Shown here piece by piece: positions 19,423 through 29,535 of a stretch of DNA of 64,000 bases (the stretch's first letter is position 1; every line of letters starts with the position of its first letter). Source of the DNA: Novipirellula galeiformis (lineage in GTDB: Bacteria > Planctomycetota > Planctomycetia > Pirellulales > Pirellulaceae); the NCBI RefSeq assembly GCF_007860095.1, contig NZ_SJPT01000011.1, positions 1 to 64,000 on the forward strand, given 5' to 3'. The translations under genes and the position numbers were made by a program. The notes below the pieces were generated by a model. That model searched no databases and was not told where the DNA came from. It worked only from the letters and a program-made list of their open reading frames with translations.

Positions 19423-20142
19423 TTACTTTAGCAAAACGATGTTTTTGAAGCGTACGGTCATCGCAGGGCCGCGGTGCAATTGGAAGGCAATCACGCCATC
19501 GGACGATGCTTTTTCGGGTTGTTGGTCAATCACCTCGGCTGTCATCGTGCCGTTAATGAAGTGTTGAAGTTGGTTGCCGCGAGCGACAATGCGGTACTCG
19601 TTCCACTCTCCGGGATGGATCGCGCTGGCGAGTGCTTTCCCATCGGCAAACGATTGGTCGTGCATCTTGCCCTCGGCATCGATCGTCACTTGATGACCTC
19701 GTTGGGCCAGGATTCCACGTCCCCGTTCTTCGTACAAGATCCCGGCAAATTGGTTGGTAAAGTCGATGTCGGCTTGGTAACCGCCCACGATGAATTTCGC
19801 TTCATCGACAATTTTGCTGCGATACTGGATTCCCGAGTTGCCACCTTCGATTTTGAACCAAGCGACCAATTCAAAGTCTTGCGGCGCGTCGCCCTGCCAA
19901 ATCAAAAAGGTGTTCGCGTCGATGGGATCGGTATCGGTGGTCTTGCCGACAATCTGGCCCTCTTCGACCGACCACAAATCCTCACGGCCTTTCCAGCCCT
20001 CTAGGCTCTTGCCATCAAACATCACCACTCGATCGGCAGCGGTTTTCGCGGCGGCGGTGGGAGGGGCCGCGTCATCCTGGGCGAACGAAACGGAGGGGGA
20101 AAGGAGCAGGGTTGTGATCAAACCGGCGGTAAGGCGTTTCAT
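19423..20142 (-). CDS. exported DUF1080 (3-keto-disaccharide hydrolase-like) protein
   Basis: A 239-residue exported protein: signal peptide (LTAGLITTLLLSPSVSFAQ), then one DUF1080 beta-sandwich. Recognisable stretches are VMFDGKSLEGWKGREDLW, FKIEGGNSGIQYRSKI, NEYRIVARGNQLQHFINGT and GVIAFQLHRGPAMTVRFKNI. The family is greatly expanded in planctomycetes and is linked to sugar processing. It sits 15 bases after pyrC and 10 bases before thioredoxin on the same strand. Confidence 0.93.
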   Translation of the reverse strand: MKRLTAGLITTLLLSPSVSFAQDDAAPPTAAAKTAADRVVMFDGKSLEGWKGREDLWSVEEGQIVGKTTDTDPIDANTFLIWQGDAPQDFELVAWFKIEGGNSGIQYRSKIVDEAKFIVGGYQADIDFTNQFAGILYEERGRGILAQRGHQVTIDAEGKMHDQSFADGKALASAIHPGEWNEYRIVARGNQLQHFINGTMTAEVIDQQPEKASSDGVIAFQLHRGPAMTVRFKNIVLLK

Positions 20143-20157
20143 GTTGTTGTCTCTAAG

Positions 20158-21507
20158 TTAGGTTCCAATGCCATCAACGGTGTTCCAAAAGCCACCACGG
20201 CTATGGTCAAACCGCAACTTGGATCCGCGAAAGGATTCGTCGAATCCACGTATTGTATTCCAGACGCAGTGGCCGTGGACATAAGTCGCTACGGGCCATC
20301 CTTGTAAAGTTTGTCCATCCCACGGGCTCCAGCGAGATTTGGTGTGTTGCTCGGCATCACGGATCGTCCGCGTTTCGCTCAGATCGACCAACACCAAATC
20401 GGCGTCATAGCCCGCTTCGATCCGTCCTTTGCCGACCATGCCCCAAACTCGGGCCGGTGCGTCGCTCATCCACGACGCGACTTGGTTTAGCGTGCAGCGT
20501 CCTGCGTTGGCTTGATCGAGCATCAACGCCAAGCTGTTCTCGACGGCGGGCAAACCGGAGGGGCTTTGCGGATAGGGCTGCGATTTTTCTTCCAAGGTGT
20601 GGGGGGCGTGGTCGGTCGCGATGACTTGAATCGTGCCGTCGAGCAATCCTTGCCAAAGCCCGTCGTTATCCGCCTTGGTTTTGATCGACGGATTCATCTG
20701 AATGCGACTGCCCAGTCGCGGGTAATCGTCGACGTTAAAGAACACATGGTGCAAACAAATTTCTGCGGTGATGTAGGGCGACGCATTGGCTAATAGCGGC
20801 AACTCGGCTGCGGTCGAGACATGCAGCACGTGAAAGCGATGTTGATGGCGACGAGCCAATTCCGTCGCTCGCTTGGTCGCGATCACCGCCGCGTTTTCGT
20901 CGCGAATGCGCGAGTGGTCGGCGATGTCGGTCGTTCCGGCTAACCGCTCGGCGTTGGCACGCACGGTGGCTTCGTCTTCACAGTGGGCACAAATCGGCAG
21001 CTCGGTTTCGGCAAAGATCCGTTCCAGTGCCTCTTGCTCGTCAACAAGCAGGTTCCCCGTGCTGCTGCCGATAAAGATCTTGATCCCCGGAACGTCCGTT
21101 GCTTGCTTGAGTTCAGCGACGTTGTCGGGGGTGGCGCCGATGTAGAACCCGTAATTGACTCGCGATTTTTCAGCCGCGATCGCTTCTTTGTCACGAACTC
21201 CTGCCAACGTGATCGCAGGCGGCTTGGTGTTGGGCATCTCCAGGAACGAAGTCACCCCGCCAGCGGCACAGGCCCGAGAGGCCGTCTCGAGGTCCTCTTT
21301 GTGAGTCAAACCGGGGTCGCGGAAATGAACTTGGTCGTCGATCACGCCCGGCAGCAAGTGACGGCCGCTGCAGTCAATAATCTGGTCCGCTTGTACGTTA
21401 GGGCCTGCGTCCACGTCCAGAATTTTGCCCTCCTCGATCAGCACCGATCCTGGGCGGACCGAGTCAGCGAGAACGACGTTGGCATTTCGAAATAGGATAC
21501 GGGACAT
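20158..21507 (-). CDS. pyrC: dihydroorotase
   Basis: This 449-residue cyclic amidohydrolase would interconvert carbamoyl-aspartate and dihydroorotate in pyrimidine synthesis. The start is set at ATG 21507 ([15 protein letters not shown]); an in-frame codon at 21525 is less likely. Key segments are [44 protein letters not shown] and the ATDHAPH metal/catalytic motif. The usual HxH metal pair near the N-terminus reads QxH here; I recall the same DDQVHFR form from Bacteroidetes-type dihydroorotases, so activity is not excluded. It leads a close run with DUF1080 and thioredoxin. Confidence 0.93.
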   Translation of the reverse strand: MSRILFRNANVVLADSVRPGSVLIEEGKILDVDAGPNVQADQIIDCSGRHLLPGVIDDQVHFRDPGLTHKEDLETASRACAAGGVTSFLEMPNTKPPAITLAGVRDKEAIAAEKSRVNYGFYIGATPDNVAELKQATDVPGIKIFIGSSTGNLLVDEQEALERIFAETELPICAHCEDEATVRANAERLAGTTDIADHSRIRDENAAVIATKRATELARRHQHRFHVLHVSTAAELPLLANASPYITAEICLHHVFFNVDDYPRLGSRIQMNPSIKTKADNDGLWQGLLDGTIQVIATDHAPHTLEEKSQPYPQSPSGLPAVENSLALMLDQANAGRCTLNQVASWMSDAPARVWGMVGKGRIEAGYDADLVLVDLSETRTIRDAEQHTKSRWSPWDGQTLQGWPVATYVHGHCVWNTIRGFDESFRGSKLRFDHSRGGFWNTVDGIGT

Positions 21508-21580
21508 AAGGCCTTCCAGACGCAAGCGAGAACAAGAAACAACGGGCTCGTGGGTGTCAGGATAGCAGTCGAGGCGAGGA

Positions 21581-21687
21581 GTGAGGAGTGAGGAGTGAGG
21601 AGTGAGGAGTGAGGAGTGAGGAGTGAGGAGTGAGGAGTGAGGAGTGAGGAGTGAGGAGTGAGGAGTGAGGAGTGAGGAGTGAGGAGT
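21581..21687. repeat. 7-bp tandem repeat (GTGAGGA), about 15 copies
   Basis: The heptamer GTGAGGA repeats about 15 times without visible variation, ending about 74 bases upstream of the pyrC start. A period of seven and perfect identity suggest active slippage. It lies between SMUG1 and pyrC and does not interrupt either. Confidence 0.97.
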
Positions 21688-21750
21688 CGCTGCTGCTAAA
21701 CCAGCTGTAGCGGTTAAGGACGCTAGGCCAACGCCATCCTCCGGTTGGCA

Positions 21751-22494
21751 CTAGGCCCAGATGCCGGCTTCTTTCATCTGCTTGCTCGCGGTGCCAGCCC
21801 AGTCTCGGTTTGCCGCCGGCGATGCAGGACTGGGGTGAAGGATACGTGAAAGTTGGGCCTCGCAATCGATCGCTTCCATCGAACGCTTCAAACAACTTTC
21901 GGCATATGCCCCCACGCCGACGACATGCGCCGGGTTGAGGAGCTTGATTAGACGCTGCAAATGGGCGTCACAGATATTGTCGAGCAACTGTCGTTCGGCA
22001 GCGGGTAATTTATCGGGCGTTCGATTACGAGCCGATTCTTCCATGAACACCAACGGGCAATAGTTGACCACGAAGTGGTCTTTGAAGAACAGATCAGCCG
22101 TCTTGAAACGCTCGCGGAACAAGCCCCAAAGCCGACGGCCACTGACTTCGCTTTTGGGACACTCGAATCCTTGGATCGGACGCTTGGGATGTTCGTGTTC
22201 CGGGCGATCGATGGGGGCATGGATGCCGATCCAATTTTTGACCGACTCGATCTCGCCAAACGGTACCCCGGTTTGCGTCATCCCCCACGGCCCAGGGTTC
22301 ATGCCTAGAAACATCACCTTGATCCCTTTCTCGTTGACTTTCTCGATGTACGCTTGATGGGCCTTCCAGGCGTAGCGCAGCGGGTTGTAGACGTGCGTCA
22401 CCGGTTCGGCGAAGGAGAGCGAGTCGACGTCGTCGCGCAGTTGGCGAGCGGCAGCAATGAGTTGAGCGTGAAGACTCGGTTTCTTTTTAGCCAT
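21751..22494 (-). CDS. SMUG1-type single-strand-selective uracil-DNA glycosylase
   Basis: This protein of 247 residues removes uracil and oxidised pyrimidines from DNA for base-excision repair. It carries the SMUG1 signature GMNPGPWGMTQTGVPFGEI at ~64-82, with the catalytic Asn at 66, and the C-terminal HPSPASPAANRDW motif with the catalytic His at ~220. Both match vertebrate and bacterial SMUG1. Its ATG overlaps the TAA of the membrane protein upstream (TAATG), indicating coupled translation. SMUG1 in bacteria is patchily distributed, and planctomycetes are among those that have it. Confidence 0.93.
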   Translation of the reverse strand: MAKKKPSLHAQLIAAARQLRDDVDSLSFAEPVTHVYNPLRYAWKAHQAYIEKVNEKGIKVMFLGMNPGPWGMTQTGVPFGEIESVKNWIGIHAPIDRPEHEHPKRPIQGFECPKSEVSGRRLWGLFRERFKTADLFFKDHFVVNYCPLVFMEESARNRTPDKLPAAERQLLDNICDAHLQRLIKLLNPAHVVGVGAYAESCLKRSMEAIDCEAQLSRILHPSPASPAANRDWAGTASKQMKEAGIWA

Positions 22495-23312
22495 TAGAGA
22501 GTTTCAGGTCCTTCGGACACGGTTTCGAGTTCGGTTTTCTGGGGTGCGGGAGGATCCTGAGTGACGCTGGCAAACAGGTCTCGCGACTGACTCAAGATCA
22601 TGATCTTTTGCCAGATTTTGCGACTCATACTGGTGCTCAGTTGTTCGATCTCGGTGACGGCGGCGACCGAATGAGCGTCGTCGAATCGCTCGACGTATAA
22701 TGCCGCAATCTTGCCAACCAACGACAACATCTCGCTGCAATAGTCCAGGTAACGACTGAGCAAGAACGGCGTCATGTTGTATTTGGGTGAGTGATCGGTC
22801 GCCTGCCAATTTCGCAAAATCCGTTCGGGATCTTTGGTCAATTGATGCATGTCGATGATGTGGGCGATCGATCGTAACTCGTGAACCGCCGCCAACGCTC
22901 GTTTGCGTTTAATCCGCGTTTCCAAACTGATCAAAAAGTACAAGGCGATGCCGACAAACACGCCACCGTTGATGCCGGCGTCAAAGGTTTGAATGAAGTC
23001 CATCGGACTGACTTCATCGGGTTCCAAGCGAACGACGAGCGCTCCGTAGAAAATCAAAACCGCCAACAGACTGAACGCCAACAAGTAACCGACCGCGCGA
23101 ATCCACAAGATCGGTCGCCCAATCCAGGCGGAACGCGATGCCGCTTGCAGCGAGACTTGGTGAAGTTGCCCGCATAGCTTGCCCAGCCCACAATCAGGAA
23201 ATCGCTCGTCGATCCGCACTTGCAGCATCGCGACCGTTTCCACGATGCGGTCATCACGCAGTCTCAGCAGATCGTGAGGCTTTTTTGCGACGTAGTCGGT
23301 TGTTTCGTTCAT
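22494..23312 (-). CDS. hypothetical membrane protein coupled to SMUG1
   Basis: The 272-residue product has two transmembrane segments (WIRAVGYLLAFSLLAVLIFY at ~85-105 and GVFVGIALYFLISL at ~135-150). They are flanked by cytoplasmic helical regions: an N-terminal LLRLRDDRIVETVAMLQVRI helix and a C-terminal portion rich in Leu, Glu and Ser (LSTSMSRKIWQKIMILSQSR). I recognise no family. The stop codon overlaps the SMUG1 start by one base. A role in DNA repair cannot be claimed from this alone. Confidence 0.8.
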   Translation of the reverse strand: MNETTDYVAKKPHDLLRLRDDRIVETVAMLQVRIDERFPDCGLGKLCGQLHQVSLQAASRSAWIGRPILWIRAVGYLLAFSLLAVLIFYGALVVRLEPDEVSPMDFIQTFDAGINGGVFVGIALYFLISLETRIKRKRALAAVHELRSIAHIIDMHQLTKDPERILRNWQATDHSPKYNMTPFLLSRYLDYCSEMLSLVGKIAALYVERFDDAHSVAAVTEIEQLSTSMSRKIWQKIMILSQSRDLFASVTQDPPAPQKTELETVSEGPETL

Positions 23313-23435
23313 TCGTATGCGTCTCGCAGAAAAGCCGGAAGGGGTGTTTCGCTCCGCATGACAAACCCGATCGTGGTGCGGGGAATGGCAGGGCGTGAAG
23401 CCTATCCCACAATCTCAGGCTGGCTGACTGGGCTA

Positions 23436-24266
23436 CTAGACGGCCATGTATTCTTCGATTGCATCGATCACGATGTCTTCGGGTGGAGTTCTGCCCACCC
23501 ACTTTTCGATGCATTGGCAAATCATACCGACTCGGCGCTGGTCGATGTTCATCAAGGTAACGTTGAAATTCGAGAGCGTTTCGGCCACCGCCTCGCTATT
23601 GCTAAGGTCAATCACCAAGCACGTGGGGCTCAAGCCGGATGCGTCTTCGATTTCCAGTGCCACCGCATCCGCATCGATCTCGCCAACCAGGATGATATCG
23701 GCCGTAGCGATCGATGGCCTGTTCGAGTCCGCTTGATCTTCGGATGAAGGGTCGGATTCGGCCAAAGCTTGTTTCAGCGTTTCGCGAAACGGTTCGGGAA
23801 ATAGCGTGTCGAGGTCGCGGCGGATTTCGCCAATGACACAGGCTGAAGCGGTGGAATCGTTTCCTTTGGCTGAAAGATGGGCAAGGATCTGAGCCGAAAT
23901 CCATTGACTTTCCGCGTCAAATCCAAGCAGTCCCGAGCTTTGGGAAGTGGAGGCTTGTAGACCCGAGCGGGCAATCGGATCACGATAGAAGCAATCGAGT
24001 ACCACCGGACCCGATGGATCGGGAAGATGACCGGCGGCCCAGCACGCTGCGGCGCTGACCAAATGCGGGCCCAACAAAATCCCGCGCACTCCGAGCACCT
24101 CGAGGCCCGCTAGTGCGATCGGCAAATTTTCGGGCGAAACGTCAAACGACATCACGCGCCAATCGAGCTTCATTGCCGCAAAGGCACGCTCGATGGCAAG
24201 TTGTGAAGGATTCCCGGCAATCGGGTGGCCTAGCACTGCGATGATCGGTTCGGTGGTACCATCCAT
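23436..24266 (-). CDS. shikimate dehydrogenase-like protein lacking catalytic residues
   Basis: The N-terminal ~70 residues follow the AroE substrate-binding fold (AVLGHPIAGNPSQLAIERAF, LDWRVMSFDVSPENLPIALA, LEVLGVRGI). The SLS shikimate-binding motif is replaced by AGNPSQ, and the catalytic Lys expected in the NVTxPxK loop is missing (GILLGPHLV instead). The second half has no clear Gly-rich NADP loop. The protein is therefore probably not an active shikimate dehydrogenase; it may be a regulatory or repurposed paralogue. It is 276 residues long, close to AroE, and sits 123 bases upstream of the membrane protein-SMUG1 pair on the same strand. Confidence 0.65.
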   Translation of the reverse strand: MDGTTEPIIAVLGHPIAGNPSQLAIERAFAAMKLDWRVMSFDVSPENLPIALAGLEVLGVRGILLGPHLVSAAACWAAGHLPDPSGPVVLDCFYRDPIARSGLQASTSQSSGLLGFDAESQWISAQILAHLSAKGNDSTASACVIGEIRRDLDTLFPEPFRETLKQALAESDPSSEDQADSNRPSIATADIILVGEIDADAVALEIEDASGLSPTCLVIDLSNSEAVAETLSNFNVTLMNIDQRRVGMICQCIEKWVGRTPPEDIVIDAIEEYMAV

Positions 24267-24307
24267 GTTTCAGTTCGCTTTTTCAAACCAAACCTGAGGA
24301 ATTTCAA

Positions 24308-25162
24308 GTGGACTCGGGGAGACATGAAACCTACTTGATTCCATTGCTAAACCGAAGGGCGCTGACCCTCTTGGGCGGGGGAATGCTGGCCAACATTGTG
24401 GCGGTTTACTTGCTTGCAAATCCGGATCATGGAATCACAGAGAACGAGGAGGTGAGCGACGTCTTTCGTTACCTCGTTAAGGGAACGGTGCTGGGAAGTA
24501 TCGCGGTAGCGTGCTGGATTGCGACCGCTGCTCGGCCGCCGGTTTTGCGATACGCAGGCCAAGCGGCACTGATCCTGGTCGGTGTGACGTTGTATTGGAA
24601 AACGTTTCACGACGACCCTTGGATTTCAACGTTAATTGATACGATGGGGATCGTCTCTGTCCAAAATCTTCTGTTTGCTTGGTTTTGGGTACCCCACTGG
24701 AACGATCCCCGTCAGTCAAGCGAACGGATGCGGGGGCAATTTTCGATTGCCTCCCTGATCGCAATCACCGCGGCTTTCGCATTCCTGCTGGGTAGCGCCC
24801 GCCACTTTTCGCCCCCGATTGAACCCGTCCAATACTGGCCGGTTCTGTTTGGAATTTGGGGAGGCATGCCGGTGATGGTCACCTTGGTCTGCCAAGCCAT
24901 GCTCGCTCCCTCGTTTCGCTACCGTGTTGTCCGCTTGTTGGTCGTGGGGTTGCTCGCCATCTTGGGGAGCTTTGTGTTGGCGTGGTTGGAACTTGAATTT
25001 GCCAAGCGGGGTAACCCGTCGGGCAACCCATCCGACAACCCATCGGCCTCGAGCTTGCTGCTCTACCGAATTCATTACCTGATGGTGTTGAGTGGATACT
25101 TGTTGGCATTCATGGTTGCTGGCATCGCAGCCCGTGCGAGTGCACCGAAGTCTGCGATCTAG
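24308..25162 (+). CDS. hypothetical polytopic membrane protein
   Basis: The 284-residue product has about seven hydrophobic segments (LTLLGGGMLANIVAVYLLA, GTVLGSIAVACWIATAA, AALILVGVTLYW, IASLIAITAAFAFLLGSA, LFGIWGGMPVMVTLVCQAML, LLVVGLLAILGSFVLAWL, YLMVLSGYLLAFMVAGIAA). A short GNPSGNPSDNPSAS linker precedes the last one. The earliest start is GTG 24308 with GAGG nearby. Similar orphan membrane proteins are common in planctomycetes, and no function can be assigned. It is divergent from the AroE-like gene, about 40 bases away. Confidence 0.75.
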   Translation: MDSGRHETYLIPLLNRRALTLLGGGMLANIVAVYLLANPDHGITENEEVSDVFRYLVKGTVLGSIAVACWIATAARPPVLRYAGQAALILVGVTLYWKTFHDDPWISTLIDTMGIVSVQNLLFAWFWVPHWNDPRQSSERMRGQFSIASLIAITAAFAFLLGSARHFSPPIEPVQYWPVLFGIWGGMPVMVTLVCQAMLAPSFRYRVVRLLVVGLLAILGSFVLAWLELEFAKRGNPSGNPSDNPSASSLLLYRIHYLMVLSGYLLAFMVAGIAARASAPKSAI

Positions 25163-25215
25163 CGTCGTCCCTGCCATCGGCGCCCACGCCGCGGCGGCTC
25201 CCTCCGGTCAATTGA

Positions 25216-28020
25216 CTATTGGCGTGCGGCATCGATGACGGCATCGACGACGAGACGATCGTCGTATTGAGTCAATGTGACTTGACCGCCACGAAACCAA
25301 TGCATGATCGGATGGACATAATCCAAGGGCGGATTGGTTGGGATCGCATTGCCCTGCCAAACGGTGCTGGTCCATTGATCGGATTGAGGCAAGAATTCGT
25401 ATTGGCCCCCGAGCGTGCATTGCAAATCGGTGTTGAAGATCGCTTGCGTTGCCGTCAATGCTTCGGCCGGTGGAACGCGTAGTTGGCGCGACAGCATGCC
25501 GAGGAAATCCGCTCCAGCGCGACTGCTCGTTGCGGAGCGTTGATACAATTGGTTGGTGACCCAGCCTTCGAGTTGGCTGCCGCGCAAGTTTCCGATTCGA
25601 CCGCGCAGCTGTGCGGCATCCTCCACTTCGACCGATGCCAAGAAGGGCAAACTCGCCGTTAGCAAATCGGGATAGAACGACAGCACACTGAACCCGCCGC
25701 CGGTGTATCGATAAATACCGCCCAGCAAACGAGTCATCCCAGGTCTCACCGGCGTGCCTCGGCCGAGCCCTAGCGGCAATCGGTCAATCATGCCTGGCAA
25801 CGGCCATGCGCCGATGTAACCGGGTAATTGTTTCAGGGCGCGAAACGTCTTGATTAGCCCATCGAAATCATCGGGATTCGGCGGGTTTGAGTCTTTGATC
25901 GCAGCAAATAGATGCGTCGGCGGACCCAGTTGTTCTGACACCACGTGCGCCTGGGCCGCGACAATGTCGTCGGGAGCGAACTGCATCGCGACTCGGGTAG
26001 GCGGTCCAAGTTGTTGAGCGTATTTTCCGTATTGAGCCGGCGACCAAGGAGCAATCTCGGCATGGATCGCCAGCCGCTCGATCTTGGCGTTGCGGTCGTC
26101 GCCGGCAAACATCGTTTTCCGCTGGACACCGGCCATGATCGGATCCATGTGAGGAAACCGCGAACTGTAGCTGGCTGCGATCTGCGAGTACCAATCGGAT
26201 TCTTCGGCGGTCACGTTGCGCAATTCCACATCGGCAATTGGCAGAAACGTGCCGCGTCCGCCGCGGCGAGTGTCGATCAGATCCTCGCCCACTTCGACGA
26301 TCCCGCTGGCGTCGGCACGCTGGCTAAAGTTATTGGGCAAGTACCCCAAGTGAATCAATTGATCGATCGAGGGGGTCGGCGTCCCTTCGGCCGCTGCCGC
26401 CAACTTGGCCAGCTGCACCAGAGTGATGTCGGACTTGGCACCAGTCCGTCGCCGCAGCTCGATCAGGTATTCGGGTGACACCAGACCTTGCAACATTTGT
26501 GGTGAAAAGTAGGTGAAGATGGAATCTTGGCGTTCCAACGGCATCAGTCGCCGCGCCAATTGGAACTCCGATGTGGCCGCGAGCGATTGGCCATCTTTGC
26601 CAACTTGGACAAACCGTTTAACGAGCGTTTCGCTGTTAGTGACGAAGATATAGTTGCCATCCTCGACCATGTAGGATCGCACTCGATTGTCGGCGCTGTG
26701 CAGAAACGAGACCGTTTTTCCAGCAATCGTCGTCTCCTCAAGCTGGATTGCTTCATCGGAGTTGGCTCGATTGTTGCGATCATTTTGCAGCGAACTGCGA
26801 AACAGAAAGGCGTTCTTGACGTGGAACAGCACGCCTAGGGTCGCGCCTTCGTTGAGGAACAAATCTCGCCCGATGATCGCTTGATCTTCGATCACGGTCG
26901 GGCCAAGCAGCCGCGACAGCTCGTTCATGTGCAAATGCAATTGCGATTCAATGGCCTTGGTGCCTTGGCTGCGAAATCCACGCAACGTCGCCATTCGCGA
27001 CAGATCGCCTCCGTATTCTTCGGAAAGGTCACGAAACCACAAATAGTTTTCGAAAGAGCCGTAGCGGATATAAAAACACTCCGGAGGCACTCGCGTCGCG
27101 ATCGGTTCCATAAACGTGGTGTCGTTCACATCGCCGGGGGCGTTGCCCGTTGGAATCGGCTGGGTCCATCGTGGCGCCGGGGGAATTGAAACTTGGCGAC
27201 TCATGGCCGGCGGAACTTGATGTCCCGAAGCAGTGCGGCGAAACATCGCCTCGGTCGCTTCCTCGGCGCCCGCAATCAACTTCAACGTTGACACCAGCGC
27301 ATCCTCGGTCTTCGACTCGGTTTCGAACCACGATGGCAGCGGAAGATGCAAGCGTCCCGAAAGCATCGCGACCAAATAATTTTCGACCCACGGGGGATAG
27401 TCGCCAAGGTCGATTCGCGTTTTAGCGGCCGCGGTGTAATCGGACCACCACTGGCCCAACAGCTGAGCGTGGGGCGTGTCATTCGATTCGGGGCGAAGTT
27501 CATATTCACCGATCACACCCGTTGCATCGCTCACGGTGATGAGCATCGGCGCGCTGCCCTGGAACAAGAACGAGACACGGCGGGCCACCGTCTCTTCGGT
27601 CTCTTGGTCATCGCTGGTGATTTCGCGGATCAATTTTCCCACCCGCCTGAGCAATCGGCCTCGTCCTGGCTCGGGAACGGGACGCTCCGAAGGCGGGATG
27701 ACCTTGACCCGGACCTCCTGCCCAACCGGATAAAACACTCGTCGCTGGGCATCACTGACGCGGAGCGGGGGCTGTGTCCCCACCGATACCGGGGCTGCTA
27801 AAGGGATCTCAATCGTGGCGACACCAAACGGCTCGCCGACCTGCGCGGCGGCCAAGATCTCGACCGCCTCACCCGACGAAGGGACCAGCAGCAACGACAG
27901 GGCAACGAGCGACGCTAAACGGGGGGCGAGAGCCGTCGTACCGACATGCCGATCCGCGAACTGCCCCCGACAACGGCCAACCGCAGGCGACATCGAAATC
28001 GTTTTCCAGCTAAATTTCAT
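25216..28020 (-). CDS. large exported hypothetical protein
   Basis: The protein has 934 residues from ATG 28020, although an in-frame ATG at 28056 is possible. A Sec signal lies late (ALAPRLASLVALSLLLVPSS at ~32-51), suggesting the first ~25 residues are n-region or that the start is further in. The mature protein has an N-terminal beta-rich part (IPLAAPVSVGTQPPLRVSDA), a Gln/Glu segment, and a long globular region with FYIRYGSFENYLWFRDLSEE and VFYPVGQEVRVKVIPP. No catalytic motif or domain I know is visible; the FYIRFGSF-type segment recurs in planctomycete exported proteins. It is divergent from argH, with a 105-base shared upstream region. Confidence 0.8.
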   Translation of the reverse strand: MKFSWKTISMSPAVGRCRGQFADRHVGTTALAPRLASLVALSLLLVPSSGEAVEILAAAQVGEPFGVATIEIPLAAPVSVGTQPPLRVSDAQRRVFYPVGQEVRVKVIPPSERPVPEPGRGRLLRRVGKLIREITSDDQETEETVARRVSFLFQGSAPMLITVSDATGVIGEYELRPESNDTPHAQLLGQWWSDYTAAAKTRIDLGDYPPWVENYLVAMLSGRLHLPLPSWFETESKTEDALVSTLKLIAGAEEATEAMFRRTASGHQVPPAMSRQVSIPPAPRWTQPIPTGNAPGDVNDTTFMEPIATRVPPECFYIRYGSFENYLWFRDLSEEYGGDLSRMATLRGFRSQGTKAIESQLHLHMNELSRLLGPTVIEDQAIIGRDLFLNEGATLGVLFHVKNAFLFRSSLQNDRNNRANSDEAIQLEETTIAGKTVSFLHSADNRVRSYMVEDGNYIFVTNSETLVKRFVQVGKDGQSLAATSEFQLARRLMPLERQDSIFTYFSPQMLQGLVSPEYLIELRRRTGAKSDITLVQLAKLAAAAEGTPTPSIDQLIHLGYLPNNFSQRADASGIVEVGEDLIDTRRGGRGTFLPIADVELRNVTAEESDWYSQIAASYSSRFPHMDPIMAGVQRKTMFAGDDRNAKIERLAIHAEIAPWSPAQYGKYAQQLGPPTRVAMQFAPDDIVAAQAHVVSEQLGPPTHLFAAIKDSNPPNPDDFDGLIKTFRALKQLPGYIGAWPLPGMIDRLPLGLGRGTPVRPGMTRLLGGIYRYTGGGFSVLSFYPDLLTASLPFLASVEVEDAAQLRGRIGNLRGSQLEGWVTNQLYQRSATSSRAGADFLGMLSRQLRVPPAEALTATQAIFNTDLQCTLGGQYEFLPQSDQWTSTVWQGNAIPTNPPLDYVHPIMHWFRGGQVTLTQYDDRLVVDAVIDAARQ

Positions 28021-28125
28021 GAGCGATTCAATCTTTCTCTGCTTGGGGGTCGTCACCCGTGTTTCTTGGGTGATAATGGCACGAGCGTTTCATTATTAAG
28101 ACCGACCGTGCAACAGGATAGGGCG

Positions 28126-29511
<1,386 letters not shown>

Positions 29512-29535
29512 GGGGCAACGGTCCACTTTGGATTC

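Noticed and set aside
21557-21895. Minus-strand frame reading SSLLTPH repeats
   Set aside because: It results from the heptamer tandem repeat overlapping the end of SMUG1.
27946-28125. Upstream extension of argH
   Set aside because: This part overlaps the divergent exported protein gene and lacks ArgH sequence; ATG 28126 has a good ribosome site.
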